Shown here: piece by piece, positions 1-8,091 of the stretch
How the letters are laid out: each line of letters opens with the position of its first letter
How positions within the stretch are numbered: the stretch's first letter is position 1
Origin: a bacterium
Lineage (GTDB): Bacteria; UBP6; UBA1177
Length of the DNA: 64,000 bases
Direction of reading: 5' to 3'
Assembly (NCBI GenBank): GCA_017538365.1
Contig: JAFYIZ010000012.1
Location: 1 to 64,000 of the forward strand
The notes under the pieces: generated by a model
The model's input: the letters and a program-made list of their open reading frames with translations, nothing else
The model's database searches: none
Told to the model about the DNA's origin: nothing
Translations under genes and position numbers: made by a program

Positions 1-46
1 AATTTTTCAATAATTTTAGGAACTTTTTTGTTTTTGGAGGCTTATC

Positions 47-1021
47 ATGAAAAGATTTTTTGTCTATTTTGCAGTGTTGACTGCGATTGTTTTTATGGTC
101 GGCTGCGGCGGCAGTGGAAGCAGTGAAAAAAATTATGAAAAAGACAATGGCGGGACATGTAGTCAAGAGGAAGAGTATAAATACAGATGCCTTGACGGAG
201 CATCTTATAAATGCCTTTGTGCAGACTGGGACGACGAAACATATAGTTGTAAAAAATATCTTTGGCAAAATCCAATAACATGCAGTGGCGGCTGCAACGA
301 GTGGAGCGGAGTATGTGAATGTTCAGAGAAAGAGGCAGATGCCGAAAATCATGAATGTATGGGCGATTATCAGTTAAAATGCTCACGCGACTCCGATTAT
401 AAAGTGGCTGATTATTTTTGGCACATTGACCTTTTTTGCATCAACGGTTGCGATACTTCTACAGGAAAATGCAACCCCTGCCGGTATGATACTTTCACTT
501 GTTATTTTGAAAAAGAATGGAATGCCGATTATTCATATAAGTGCGAAGACGGTCATTTCGAAGAAGACGAACTTTGTCTTAACGGATGCGACAAATCAAC
601 CGGAAAATGCAATCCCTGTGAAGAAGGTTCTTTCATTTGTAAAGAATGGGATTCCGATTACTTCTCCTACAAGTGCGAAGACGGTCATTTCGAAAGTGAC
701 GGACTTTGCATCAACGGATGCAACAAATCAACCGGACAATGCAATTTCTGTGAGTATGGGACTTTCGCTTGTTATGGAAATGATTCATACAAGTGCAAAG
801 AAGGTCGTTTCGAACGATATGAAGGATGTGATGAAAACAGTTGCGATTCTTCAACGGGAAAATGCAAAAATTCTACCAAAACAGATGGGTGTAGTGTTCA
901 AGGTGCTTCCAGATGTAATGGTGATATGTTGCAAAAATGCGACCAGGAGATCTGGAAGAATTTCGAAAACTGCGCTGATGAAGGCAAAATCTGCAACGCA
1001 GAAAATGGAAGATGTATATAA
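47..1021 (+). CDS. Cys-rich repetitive lipoprotein
   Basis: I do not recognise a named family. The 324-residue product starts with a lipoprotein signal peptide whose lipobox ends in VGC at about residue 20. The N-terminus of the mature protein is Gly/Ser-rich. The rest is Cys-rich. From about residue 145 a module of roughly 40 residues recurs three to four times, each with a CEDGHFE-like segment, an NGC step and a KSTGxC step. The Cys pattern suggests disulphide-stabilised modules on the outside of the cell. A GGAGG site lies 8 bases before the ATG. It is the first of four secreted-protein genes on the same strand, so a shared transcript is plausible. Export to the outer membrane is well supported; any binding or adhesion role is a guess. 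Confidence 0.8.
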   Translation: MKRFFVYFAVLTAIVFMVGCGGSGSSEKNYEKDNGGTCSQEEEYKYRCLDGASYKCLCADWDDETYSCKKYLWQNPITCSGGCNEWSGVCECSEKEADAENHECMGDYQLKCSRDSDYKVADYFWHIDLFCINGCDTSTGKCNPCRYDTFTCYFEKEWNADYSYKCEDGHFEEDELCLNGCDKSTGKCNPCEEGSFICKEWDSDYFSYKCEDGHFESDGLCINGCNKSTGQCNFCEYGTFACYGNDSYKCKEGRFERYEGCDENSCDSSTGKCKNSTKTDGCSVQGASRCNGDMLQKCDQEIWKNFENCADEGKICNAENGRCI

Positions 1022-1077
1022 TCGGGTTTTTAAACTTTAATATTTTCAACAACTTTTTTAATTTTTGGAGGATCATC

Positions 1078-1647
1078 ATGAAAAGATTTTTTGTTATCAC
1101 ACTTTTGGTTTTAGCAGCAATTTTGATTTGTTCGTGTTCAACTCACACGGTTTCAACAGTCAGCGTTTCAAAAGAAGGGAAACTGACGCCGGAAGGGATG
1201 CGCGTCTGGTCGAGACCTATTGAAATCGGTTTTCAGGTTGCCGGAACAATCGAAGGAAAAGCTGACAACAAAACATACAATGCAACGGCTTTAAATGAAG
1301 CGAAAGGCATGAAGCTCAACCTCTTTTCCAAGAATTCCGCTGTAGATGTAGAAAAACTTTCTCCGCTTATGAAGCTTGCAGCGTTCAACGCGATTCAGGC
1401 TGCAAAAGCCGACGGAATGCTCATCACCATGGCTAAAGAAACCGATGATGACGGAGAGAAAGAAGCATGGGTCAAGGGAATCGCACTCAAACTTGTAATT
1501 TATGACGAAGTTTCGGTCGAAAGAAGCGATGCCTTCAGATACTGTCAGGTTTCCTGTGAAAATGGAAACTGTCAGGGCTGCATTAGAATCAACAGTAACG
1601 ACTCTTCTATTGTTCCACAAACAACAGATAATCATTCAAAAGAATAG
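1078..1647 (+). CDS. Small lipoprotein of unknown function
   Basis: The start is placed at the ATG at 1078, which follows GGAGG by 7 bases and begins a lipoprotein signal peptide with a CSC lipobox near residue 18. Starting further upstream would put a non-signal extension in front of it. The mature part (189 residues in total) has a region around residues 95-150 with an Ala-rich segment followed by a charged KETDDD stretch and a beta-rich KLVIYDEVSV stretch. It ends with four closely spaced Cys residues. I do not recognise a family. The leader and first codons closely resemble those of the upstream lipoprotein gene. Confidence 0.75.
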   Translation: MKRFFVITLLVLAAILICSCSTHTVSTVSVSKEGKLTPEGMRVWSRPIEIGFQVAGTIEGKADNKTYNATALNEAKGMKLNLFSKNSAVDVEKLSPLMKLAAFNAIQAAKADGMLITMAKETDDDGEKEAWVKGIALKLVIYDEVSVERSDAFRYCQVSCENGNCQGCIRINSNDSSIVPQTTDNHSKE

Positions 1648-1659
1648 AGAGAAAAACTC

Positions 1660-2529
1660 ATGAAAACACCCAAACTTTTCATATTTGTTCTTCTTTTGTC
1701 ATGTTGCTGTGGTACATTGTCTTTGGTTGCAGCGCCGAAAACACTTGACGAAATCAACGAAGAAAGGGAACAAAAAGCTGAGGATGAAAAGAAAGCGTTA
1801 AAGGAAAGCTGCAACAACAATTCTGGCAAAGCCTGTTTCCGTTTTGCTGAATCTTTTGCCAATGAAGATGAAAAACTCCTTTATTTCAGCAAGGCATGTG
1901 AATTGGAATACCAGCAGGGCTGCGAAGAAGCAAACAAAATAAAGGCAGCACAGGAAGCCGAAAAAGCGCGGCTCGCAGAAGAAGAAAGATTAAAACAAGA
2001 AGCAGAAAAAGCACGGCTTGCTGAAGAAGAAAAACGCAAAGCTAAAGCTGAGGAAGAGCGGATGAAAGAAGAACAACGCAAAGCCGAAGAAGAAAAACGG
2101 AAAGCAGAAAAAGAAAAAGAGCGTCAAATCAAGGAAGAGATCAATAAAGCTGGCAGAAAAAAGAGGATCGCTATCGCAACAGGAGTTTTCGTTCCCGGAC
2201 TTGCCCTGATAGGAGGCGGCGCAGCTTCCTTATACATGATGTCTGATGCACAGAAATGGCATGACAAATACTATAAAAAATATCTTTCGGCTAACGACAA
2301 TTTTACAGCTGACAAATACCGCAAAAAAACCAAAACAGCGGGCGATCACGCCCAGCTTTACAAAATTCTGGGCAGCGTGGGTATCGGACTCGGAGCAGCA
2401 ATGGTGACAACAGGAATCGTTTTTTACAGCATAGAGTTCAAAGAAGAGAAAGAAGTGAAGAAAAAATACAACGTCTCAATAGGCGCAAGCCCGATGGACG
2501 GAACCTTGCAATTCGCTTTTAGGTGGTAG
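1660..2529 (+). CDS. Exported coiled-coil protein with two C-terminal membrane segments
   Basis: The 289-residue product has an N-terminal signal peptide ending near AAP (about residue 26). A short Cys-containing region at residues 45-90 looks like a degenerate Sel1-type repeat (SGKACFRFAE, then CELEYQQGC). A long Glu/Lys/Ala-rich coiled coil with repeated EAEKARLAEEE-like units follows at about 95-165. Two hydrophobic glycine-rich segments lie near residues 170-195 and 233-258. The layout resembles TolA-like or energiser-linked helical proteins, but no specific homology is claimed. It lies 12 bases after the preceding lipoprotein gene and 9 bases before the next, so co-transcription is likely. 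Confidence 0.75.
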   Translation: MKTPKLFIFVLLLSCCCGTLSLVAAPKTLDEINEEREQKAEDEKKALKESCNNNSGKACFRFAESFANEDEKLLYFSKACELEYQQGCEEANKIKAAQEAEKARLAEEERLKQEAEKARLAEEEKRKAKAEEERMKEEQRKAEEEKRKAEKEKERQIKEEINKAGRKKRIAIATGVFVPGLALIGGGAASLYMMSDAQKWHDKYYKKYLSANDNFTADKYRKKTKTAGDHAQLYKILGSVGIGLGAAMVTTGIVFYSIEFKEEKEVKKKYNVSIGASPMDGTLQFAFRW

Positions 2530-2538
2530 GAGGCAAAA

Positions 2539-5500
2539 ATGAAATTTAAAGCTTTGATTTTATTTATAATTTTTTCACTTTTTCTGATTTCGTGCGAATC
2601 CAAGAACAAATGGATCAATACCAATGATCCTGAAGCAGATCAAGCAGAAATTTCAAAAATATGCAGCAAATACGGCAAGGAATGCGGAGTTGTTGATATG
2701 GACTATAAAGGTGTATCTTTTGAAATGGACTGCGGCGAATGCAGCGACGGCTATGAATGCCGGTTCAATACCTGTTGGGATATCGATGAATGCGATGATC
2801 CGACATTGAACAACTGTCCTATTCACTCAGACTGCCACAATTTGGACATGGAGTCTGACGGACAGCCTTATGAATGCATCTGCAAAGACAATTATTCCGG
2901 CGATGACTGTGTTCCCGACACAAGACTCAAAGATTGCGAAGATTTGCCTGATGGAGCAATGTGGAATAGAGCATCAAGAATTGAGCAGACATGGAATGGT
3001 ACAGACTGGACACCTTCAAACAAAGGAACTTTCGACGAAACATCGAGTTCCAATCAATGCAGATACAAGTGCAAACAAAACTACACATGGACAGGTACCG
3101 CATGTAAGGCCGACTCAAGAACGGCAAACTGCACAGGACTCCCCGCCAATGCCGAATGGAACACTGCAAGCAGCATTGAACAGACTTGGAACGGTGAAGA
3201 CTGGACTCCTTCGACAAAAGGCACTTACAACGAAAGCAAAAGTTCAAAAGAGTGCCACTTTAAATGCAAAAACAATTTTGAATGGAACGGTTCGGAATGC
3301 GTTGACAAAACAGAGATAAACGATGAAGACTCCGTTGAAGATGAAGATGATGATTTGCATGATGAAGACGCTGATTCATCTGTGTCAGATGATGACATTG
3401 ATACCACTCCGATAACTCCATGTGATCCGAATCCATGCAACGGCATTGCAAATTCAACAAACATTTGCACAGTGACAGAAAACGGCTATACCTGCGGCTG
3501 CGATGACGGCTTCTTCTGGAATGGTTCAGAGTGCAAAAAACAGATTACTCTCGGCAATATCTGCACCGGACAGACCAGATGCTACAACAATACTGAAGAA
3601 ATCACCTGCCCGACTTCATCAACAGCCGATTTTTACGGTCAGGATGCACAGTATGCAAAAGCGGGTTACTGTTATCCGCAGAGTTTCACCGTCAAAACCG
3701 TTTCAGGAAAAAATATCGTTGTTGACAATAACACAGGACTTGTTTGGGAACAGTCACCGTCAGAAGATACTTACACTTGGGACAACCGTGAAACGCATTG
3801 CAATGAATTGAACAGTTCGAATTATGCTGGTATCGACACCTGGCGAGTTCCGAATCCTCTGGAACTGCGTACCATTGTTGACAACAACAAATTTAATCCT
3901 GCTACAAACTTTAATTTTACAGAAATGCCAACAAACAATAGCACTCATTTCTGGACATCAAAGGAATACAAAGGCAACACTACTTATGCCTACTTTTTTT
4001 CTCCATCATACGGTTGGGATTCATATAATGGAGAGAAAAGCAACACGTACAAAGTCCTGTGTGTTTCAGGAAAAGAATTTATTCCTGCAGTAGCAAGTGA
4101 TTTCGAAACATCTTCTGACGGGACAACTGTAACAGATAAGCAGACAGGTCTTATGTGGCAAAAAGAATATGCGAGCAACAAAACATGGCAAGAAGCTCTC
4201 AAGTTCTGCGAAGATTCGACAGATGCGGGTTATTACGACTGGAGATTGCCTAATAAAAACGAATTAGCTTCTTTGGTAAATCATGAAAAATTAAATTCGC
4301 CATATTCTTATTTTCAGGATATGCCGAGTAACTATTTTTGGTCTTCATCTACTAATGTCTCCAATATCTACGGACGGCTAGTCGGTTTCGAATTCGGGAA
4401 TATACACTCCATCGATAAGGCTGAAACGTCCAATGTCCGTTGTGTTCGCTCCGAGCGAATTAACGATCCGTGCAATCCGAATCCGTGCAACGGTCTTGCC
4501 AATTCGACACAAACCTGCACCCAGCACAACGCTTTTGAATATTCCTGCGGCTGCAACAACGGATACTTCTGGAACGGTCAAAAATGCGCCGTCCTTCCAG
4601 AATGCAGTACAACCAGCGGAACTCCATGCAAAGACTCGACAAGTCATCTGATATGGTCGACTAAAGCTGAAAACACAATGACATGGCAGGATGCTAAGAA
4701 CTATTGCATCAGCTATACTGAAGGCGGATTTAGTAGTTGGCATCTACCGAATATTGATGAACTCATGACAATTTTTATCGCCAGCAGAGTGTTATCTTGC
4801 CAGGTAAGTGAGACAAACGATCATCTCTCCATTGATTATTGGACTTGCAAAACCTGCACCGAACAAGGCACCGTTTCATCAAGCGGCAATGGTTGTTCAG
4901 ATTACGGAACCCTTTACGATGACGGAAGATATAGCAAATTAGGAGAAACCAAAGCATTGTGGTCTTCATCAATCAGATCTGGTATTACAGACTATGCGTG
5001 GAACATTAAGTTTGATTACGGTTATGTAAGTAGCAATCCTTTCGAAAACAGTCGCTATGCCCGCTGCGTCAGATGCGAAGACGGATATTATTGGAATGGT
5101 CAAAAATGCGCAGTCCTGCCAGAATGTAGTGCAACCAGCGGAACTCCGTGCAAAGACTCGACAAGTCTGTTGATTTGGTCGAAAAAAGCTGAGGATGCAA
5201 TGACATGGCAGGATGCTAAGAACTACTGCAGCAACTACATTGAAGGTGGATTGACTGGCTGGCACTTGCCGAATATTGATGAACTCAGAACAATTTTTAT
5301 CGCCGACAGAGCATCAGCTTGTCAGCTAAGTGAAACAAACAATTGTTTATCTATGAGTAATTGTTGGAGTTGCGAAACCTGTACAGAAACTGGAACCGCT
5401 GCAACAAGCGGCAATACTTGTTCGAATTGGGGAACCTCTTACAGCGACGGTAGATACAGCAAATTGGGAGAAAGCGGATGGTTCTGGTCATCCTCAACAG

Positions 5501-5604
5501 GGAGTGCAAGTTCAAACAATGCTTTTGGTATAAGTTTCAATGTCGGAGCCCTTAGCGACTACGCCCGTAGTTACGACCACGATGTCAGGTGCGTGAGAAA
5601 ATAA
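2539..5604 (+). CDS. Large DUF1566/EGF-like multidomain lipoprotein
   Basis: This 1021-residue surface lipoprotein has a lipobox ending in ISC at about residue 19. An EGF-like calcium-binding segment (DIDECDD) lies near residue 90. Two copies of a TWNGxDWTPS module follow at about 130-255, then a highly acidic Asp/Glu linker at about 258-290. A second EGF-like CNPNPCNG module comes next. Four DUF1566 (Lcl C-terminal-like) domains lie at about 390-510, 525-640, 685-845 and 858-1021. Each carries the family hallmarks: a TGLxW-type start, TWQDAxxYC, a WRLPN/WHLPN motif, WSSS and a final RCVR. DUF1566 domains are common in surface proteins of Fibrobacter-like and deltaproteobacterial lineages. 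Adhesion or substrate binding is the usual inference. The last two domains are a recent tandem duplication. Confidence 0.85.
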   Translation: MKFKALILFIIFSLFLISCESKNKWINTNDPEADQAEISKICSKYGKECGVVDMDYKGVSFEMDCGECSDGYECRFNTCWDIDECDDPTLNNCPIHSDCHNLDMESDGQPYECICKDNYSGDDCVPDTRLKDCEDLPDGAMWNRASRIEQTWNGTDWTPSNKGTFDETSSSNQCRYKCKQNYTWTGTACKADSRTANCTGLPANAEWNTASSIEQTWNGEDWTPSTKGTYNESKSSKECHFKCKNNFEWNGSECVDKTEINDEDSVEDEDDDLHDEDADSSVSDDDIDTTPITPCDPNPCNGIANSTNICTVTENGYTCGCDDGFFWNGSECKKQITLGNICTGQTRCYNNTEEITCPTSSTADFYGQDAQYAKAGYCYPQSFTVKTVSGKNIVVDNNTGLVWEQSPSEDTYTWDNRETHCNELNSSNYAGIDTWRVPNPLELRTIVDNNKFNPATNFNFTEMPTNNSTHFWTSKEYKGNTTYAYFFSPSYGWDSYNGEKSNTYKVLCVSGKEFIPAVASDFETSSDGTTVTDKQTGLMWQKEYASNKTWQEALKFCEDSTDAGYYDWRLPNKNELASLVNHEKLNSPYSYFQDMPSNYFWSSSTNVSNIYGRLVGFEFGNIHSIDKAETSNVRCVRSERINDPCNPNPCNGLANSTQTCTQHNAFEYSCGCNNGYFWNGQKCAVLPECSTTSGTPCKDSTSHLIWSTKAENTMTWQDAKNYCISYTEGGFSSWHLPNIDELMTIFIASRVLSCQVSETNDHLSIDYWTCKTCTEQGTVSSSGNGCSDYGTLYDDGRYSKLGETKALWSSSIRSGITDYAWNIKFDYGYVSSNPFENSRYARCVRCEDGYYWNGQKCAVLPECSATSGTPCKDSTSLLIWSKKAEDAMTWQDAKNYCSNYIEGGLTGWHLPNIDELRTIFIADRASACQLSETNNCLSMSNCWSCETCTETGTAATSGNTCSNWGTSYSDGRYSKLGESGWFWSSSTGSASSNNAFGISFNVGALSDYARSYDHDVRCVRK
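4561..5604 (+). repeat. Intragenic tandem duplication, 522-bp period
   Basis: Two copies of a 522-bp unit (4561-5082 and 5083-5604) encode the third and fourth DUF1566 domains of the lipoprotein. The first about 150 bases of each unit are strongly similar, including long identical runs over the GTPCKDSTS and TWQDAKNYC codons. The copies diverge more towards their 3' ends, mostly in the loop between WHLPNIDEL and the WSSS motif. Confidence 0.8.
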
Positions 5605-5718
5605 AAGTGAGATTTTTGACTTATTTTGGAGGCAAAGCATGGATTCATCATGATAATCAGAATAAATTTAATGATTTTAGCATGTTGCTTATTGAAAACT
5701 TTTTAATGGAGAGAAATT

Positions 5719-6312
5719 ATGACTAAAAAAGTATGGGGATTTTTGAGAGAAACAGCTGAAAAAGCTACTTATGATGACATCCACCATCCGGACATTACCG
5801 GTTTGAAAAGAACTGGTTTGGAAGAGTATTTGAAAGTAATTTTTCCAAAAACGGATGACTGGGTTCACAACAAAGTCTTTGGCAAAGGCTATCAGATTCG
5901 CCCCGATTACAGAAGCGATTCTCTGAAACTCATCATCGAATTTGACGGACTCCAGCACTACACAAAGCCAAGCGAAATAGAAAAAGACGACAAAAACACA
6001 AAAATTTATGAAAGTTTCGGATATAAAGTCGTCAGAATCCCTTATTTCATCCAGTTGACTAACAAAACAGTCGAACAAATGTTCGGAGTCAAAGTAAAAG
6101 AACCCTTGTTTGACGGCAAAATCCCTTCGCTGAGCATAAGCAACTCTCCGGCATATTTGTGTCCCGCAGGACTTCAGCGCATGGCAGAAGAATTCGTGAA
6201 ATTTCCCGAACAATACGAAGTCAATCGTCAGGCTTTGAGAAAAGCCAATAATCCCTATTTATCAGGCGTTGAACTCTTGGAAAAAGCAGTTAACGAAATT
6301 CTGAAAAAATAA
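5719..6312 (+). CDS. PD-(D/E)XK-like (DUF559/Vsr-type) nuclease-fold protein
   Basis: The 197-residue protein has, at about residues 57-100, the pattern of small PD-(D/E)XK nucleases of the Vsr/DUF559 type. Asp63 lies in RPDY and is followed after about 10 residues by EFDGLQHY (Glu74, Asp76, Gln79, His80). A helix and a YKVVRIPYF strand come next. The active-site pattern is visible; the substrate is not. There is no cognate DNA methyltransferase next to it. An ATGGAGAG-type ribosome site precedes the start. The 114-base gap upstream contains another GGAGG followed by an ATG that opens only four codons, possibly a remnant. It is convergent with the KilA-N gene, so a role in a defence or phage-derived module is possible but unproven. 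Confidence 0.6.
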   Translation: MTKKVWGFLRETAEKATYDDIHHPDITGLKRTGLEEYLKVIFPKTDDWVHNKVFGKGYQIRPDYRSDSLKLIIEFDGLQHYTKPSEIEKDDKNTKIYESFGYKVVRIPYFIQLTNKTVEQMFGVKVKEPLFDGKIPSLSISNSPAYLCPAGLQRMAEEFVKFPEQYEVNRQALRKANNPYLSGVELLEKAVNEILKK

Positions 6313-6324
6313 TTTAGCGTGTCA

Positions 6325-6410
6325 GCGTTAATTAACGCACGGTTTCACAAAACAACTTCCCAATTTTTCAAGAGATTTTCAACCGGTGACAATTTGTCAC
6401 AGGTTTAACC
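6325..6410 (+). repeat. Dispersed intergenic repeat, copy 1
   Basis: It contains a perfect 14-bp palindrome (GCGTTAATTAACGC, 6325-6338), then TTTCACAAAACAA, then after a short spacer AAGAGATTTTCAA, then an inverted repeat GTGACAA-t-TTGTCAC at 6386-6400. The TTTCACAAAAYAA and AAGARATTTTCAA parts recur at 8013-8076 and, inverted, at 26551-26590. The copy lies between two convergent genes. Confidence 0.7.
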
Positions 6411-6432
6411 GAGATTTTTAGGAAATGATTTT

Positions 6433-7281
6433 TCATTTATTTTCTATCAACAGCAGATCCTTCTTCAAATCAAGCGAGAGTATCGTTTCCAACTGCCTTT
6501 TCGCGGTATCGCGGAGTTTCAAAAGCCGCTCTTTTTGAGAGATTTTCTGCTCAATCAGAATTGCATTGTAACTTTCAAGATTTGCAAGCACCAAAAGATG
6601 CGGAATATCCGCATAATCTCTGATATTTCCGCTTTTATCGGGATTTGCGTTGCGCCATTCTTTCGCCGTTCTTCCGAAAAGAGCGACATTCAGCAGGTCA
6701 GCCTCGTCGGCATAAACAAAGTTCTGTTGCTCAATAGTAAGATCGGGCAAAAGCAGATTTTCTTTAACTGCGTCAGTATGAATTTTGTAGTTCAGCTTTG
6801 AAATTTCCCGATTCAGATTCCAGTTTAATGAAAGACGGCTGTTTTCATCGGATTTGAGACGGCGGTAGTCCTTCATTATATAAAGCTGAAACTCCGGTGA
6901 AATCCAAGTGGCGAATGACATTGCAATATCGCTGTGGGCGAAAGTCCCTCCGCCGTAACGACCCGACTTCGACACGATACCTTTTGCATTCATTTGCTCG
7001 ATCCATTTTGTCGGAGTCATCACAAAACGGTTCAAGCCGGCTTCGTTTTTAACCGCCTCGAATTGCACACGGTTAAAATCCGGGTTGTGAAGAATTTCCC
7101 AAACAGCGAGAAATTCAATCGTATTTCTGTTACGCATCCAATTCTGGATAACAAAACGAGGATCATCTTCGTTTCGGTATTTTGCGATATCCGTTAAAGA
7201 AAGAAATTCATTTTCGAAATCCGTAGTGTAAATGCCGATTTCAATGCCCTGCGCATGAATTGTTTCTGTTACAGTTTTCAT
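6433..7281 (-). CDS. KilA-N domain protein
   Basis: The 282-residue protein matches the phage-type KilA-N family. An N-terminal segment with LSLTDIAKY is followed by NWMRNRNTIEFL and a YGGGTFAHSDIAMSFATWISPEF motif at about residues 108-130, which is the hallmark of the family's DNA-binding-like domain. A C-terminal region has FGRTAKEW and a final coiled segment. KilA-N proteins occur in phages, prophages and as free-standing genes in host genomes; many are suspected DNA-binding regulators. The ATG is preceded by GGAGAG. An AT-rich upstream region (7282-7380) likely holds its promoter. It sits in a strip with other phage/mobile-type genes. Confidence 0.85.
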   Translation of the reverse strand: MKTVTETIHAQGIEIGIYTTDFENEFLSLTDIAKYRNEDDPRFVIQNWMRNRNTIEFLAVWEILHNPDFNRVQFEAVKNEAGLNRFVMTPTKWIEQMNAKGIVSKSGRYGGGTFAHSDIAMSFATWISPEFQLYIMKDYRRLKSDENSRLSLNWNLNREISKLNYKIHTDAVKENLLLPDLTIEQQNFVYADEADLLNVALFGRTAKEWRNANPDKSGNIRDYADIPHLLVLANLESYNAILIEQKISQKERLLKLRDTAKRQLETILSLDLKKDLLLIENK

Positions 7282-7438
7282 GTTTTCTCTCCAAATTTAA
7301 AATCATCAGAACAATTTTACAAACAACAAATAATATTTTAATATATTAAATCAAGTTTTATTTTTACAATTTATAAAATCTTCAAAAATAAACCTAAGAA
7401 ACATCAAAGAATGAAATAAAAGCATTTGCGTCCGCAAC

Positions 7439-7506
7439 GCCGATTAGCGCACAGTTTCACAAAACAAGAGCTCGATTTTTGCGGGCGAGCCACCCGCGCT
7501 CCGACA
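7439..7506 (+). repeat. Dispersed intergenic repeat, copy 2, with GC-rich module
   Basis: It begins with a GATTAGCGCA-type stretch and TTTCACAAAACAA (7453-7466), as in the other copies. It then continues into a GC-rich module at 7479-7505 with the short inverted repeat GCGGG...CCCGC. The 27-base module is present again on the opposite strand at 58986-59012 with one difference. It lies immediately 3' of the truncated ORF6N-family gene. Confidence 0.7.
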
Positions 7507-7512
7507 ACAACT

Positions 7513-7905
7513 TCACATTTTTTCCAGCAAAGATTCAGTATTGATTTCCATGCGGCTGAACGCAAACCACTTCTTACCCAAGTCTTTCAGCGATGCTCCG
7601 ATGTGGTAAACCGTGTCGTCAATACACAGAAAACGGTCGTGGGAATGAGTAAAAACATGAATCGGGATCGGTGTATACTGGCTGTCGTGCCGCTGAATAT
7701 CAAGCTGAAGCTGTGCATTCGGTGAATGTGTGTAGGTTTCTGCCGTAACTCCGCTCCCGCGTTTGTCGAGCAAAGTCAGGACGCTTTCATCAATGTAGTT
7801 GTCAATCAGAATGATTTTATCTGCGGCAGTACGGATCAAATCACTTATGAAAGAATACGCATCAAAAACTTGACCGTCAAAGAATATACCCTGCGACGAC
7901 GGCAA
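7513..7905 (-). pseudogene. Truncated ORF6N-family protein (C-terminal domain only)
   Basis: The remaining reading frame matches the C-terminal half of ORF6N-domain proteins: FFDGQVFDAYSF, then IILIDNYID, then HDRFLCIDD...HIGASLKDLGKKWFAF, a phospholipase-D-like fold pattern. The N-terminal ORF6N DNA-binding domain that normally precedes it is missing. The frame stays open upstream for about 20 more codons (KKIEIQSIKKIDEIF) and then meets a TAA at the edge of a perfect inverted repeat. The only conventional start is TTG at 7905. I read this as a gene whose 5' half was lost. A short functional protein cannot be excluded, since the C-terminal part is intact. Confidence 0.6.
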
Positions 7906-7969
7906 GTGATTTTCTATTCTATTGAAAATTTCATCTATTTTTTTGATGGATTGAATTTCAATTTTTTTA

Positions 7970-7992
7970 GGTTATCGCAATTTGCGATAACC
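7970..7992. repeat. Perfect inverted repeat, 11-bp arms
   Basis: GGTTATCGCAA and its exact complement are separated by one T. The element lies exactly where the coding frame of the truncated ORF6N gene is interrupted. It could be an operator, a hairpin or a rearrangement scar. Confidence 0.7.
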
Positions 7993-8012
7993 GAGTTTGC
8001 AGTGTAAAGAGT

Positions 8013-8076
8013 GTTGATTAGCGCAAGGTTTCACAAAATAAGAAGCTGATTTTTCAAGAAATTTTCAATCAGCGGC
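8013..8076 (+). repeat. Dispersed intergenic repeat, copy 3
   Basis: It shows GATTAGCGCA, TTTCACAAAATAA and AAGAAATTTTCAA in the same order and spacing as copy 1. It lies at the 3' side of the DUF4143 ATPase gene. The conserved parts are non-coding in all copies. Confidence 0.7.
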
Positions 8077-8091
8077 TTATAAATTACATTC

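Noticed and set aside
5620-5660. A tiny gene after GGAGG at about 5628
   Set aside because: The ATG opens only four codons before a stop. It is more likely a remnant or chance.
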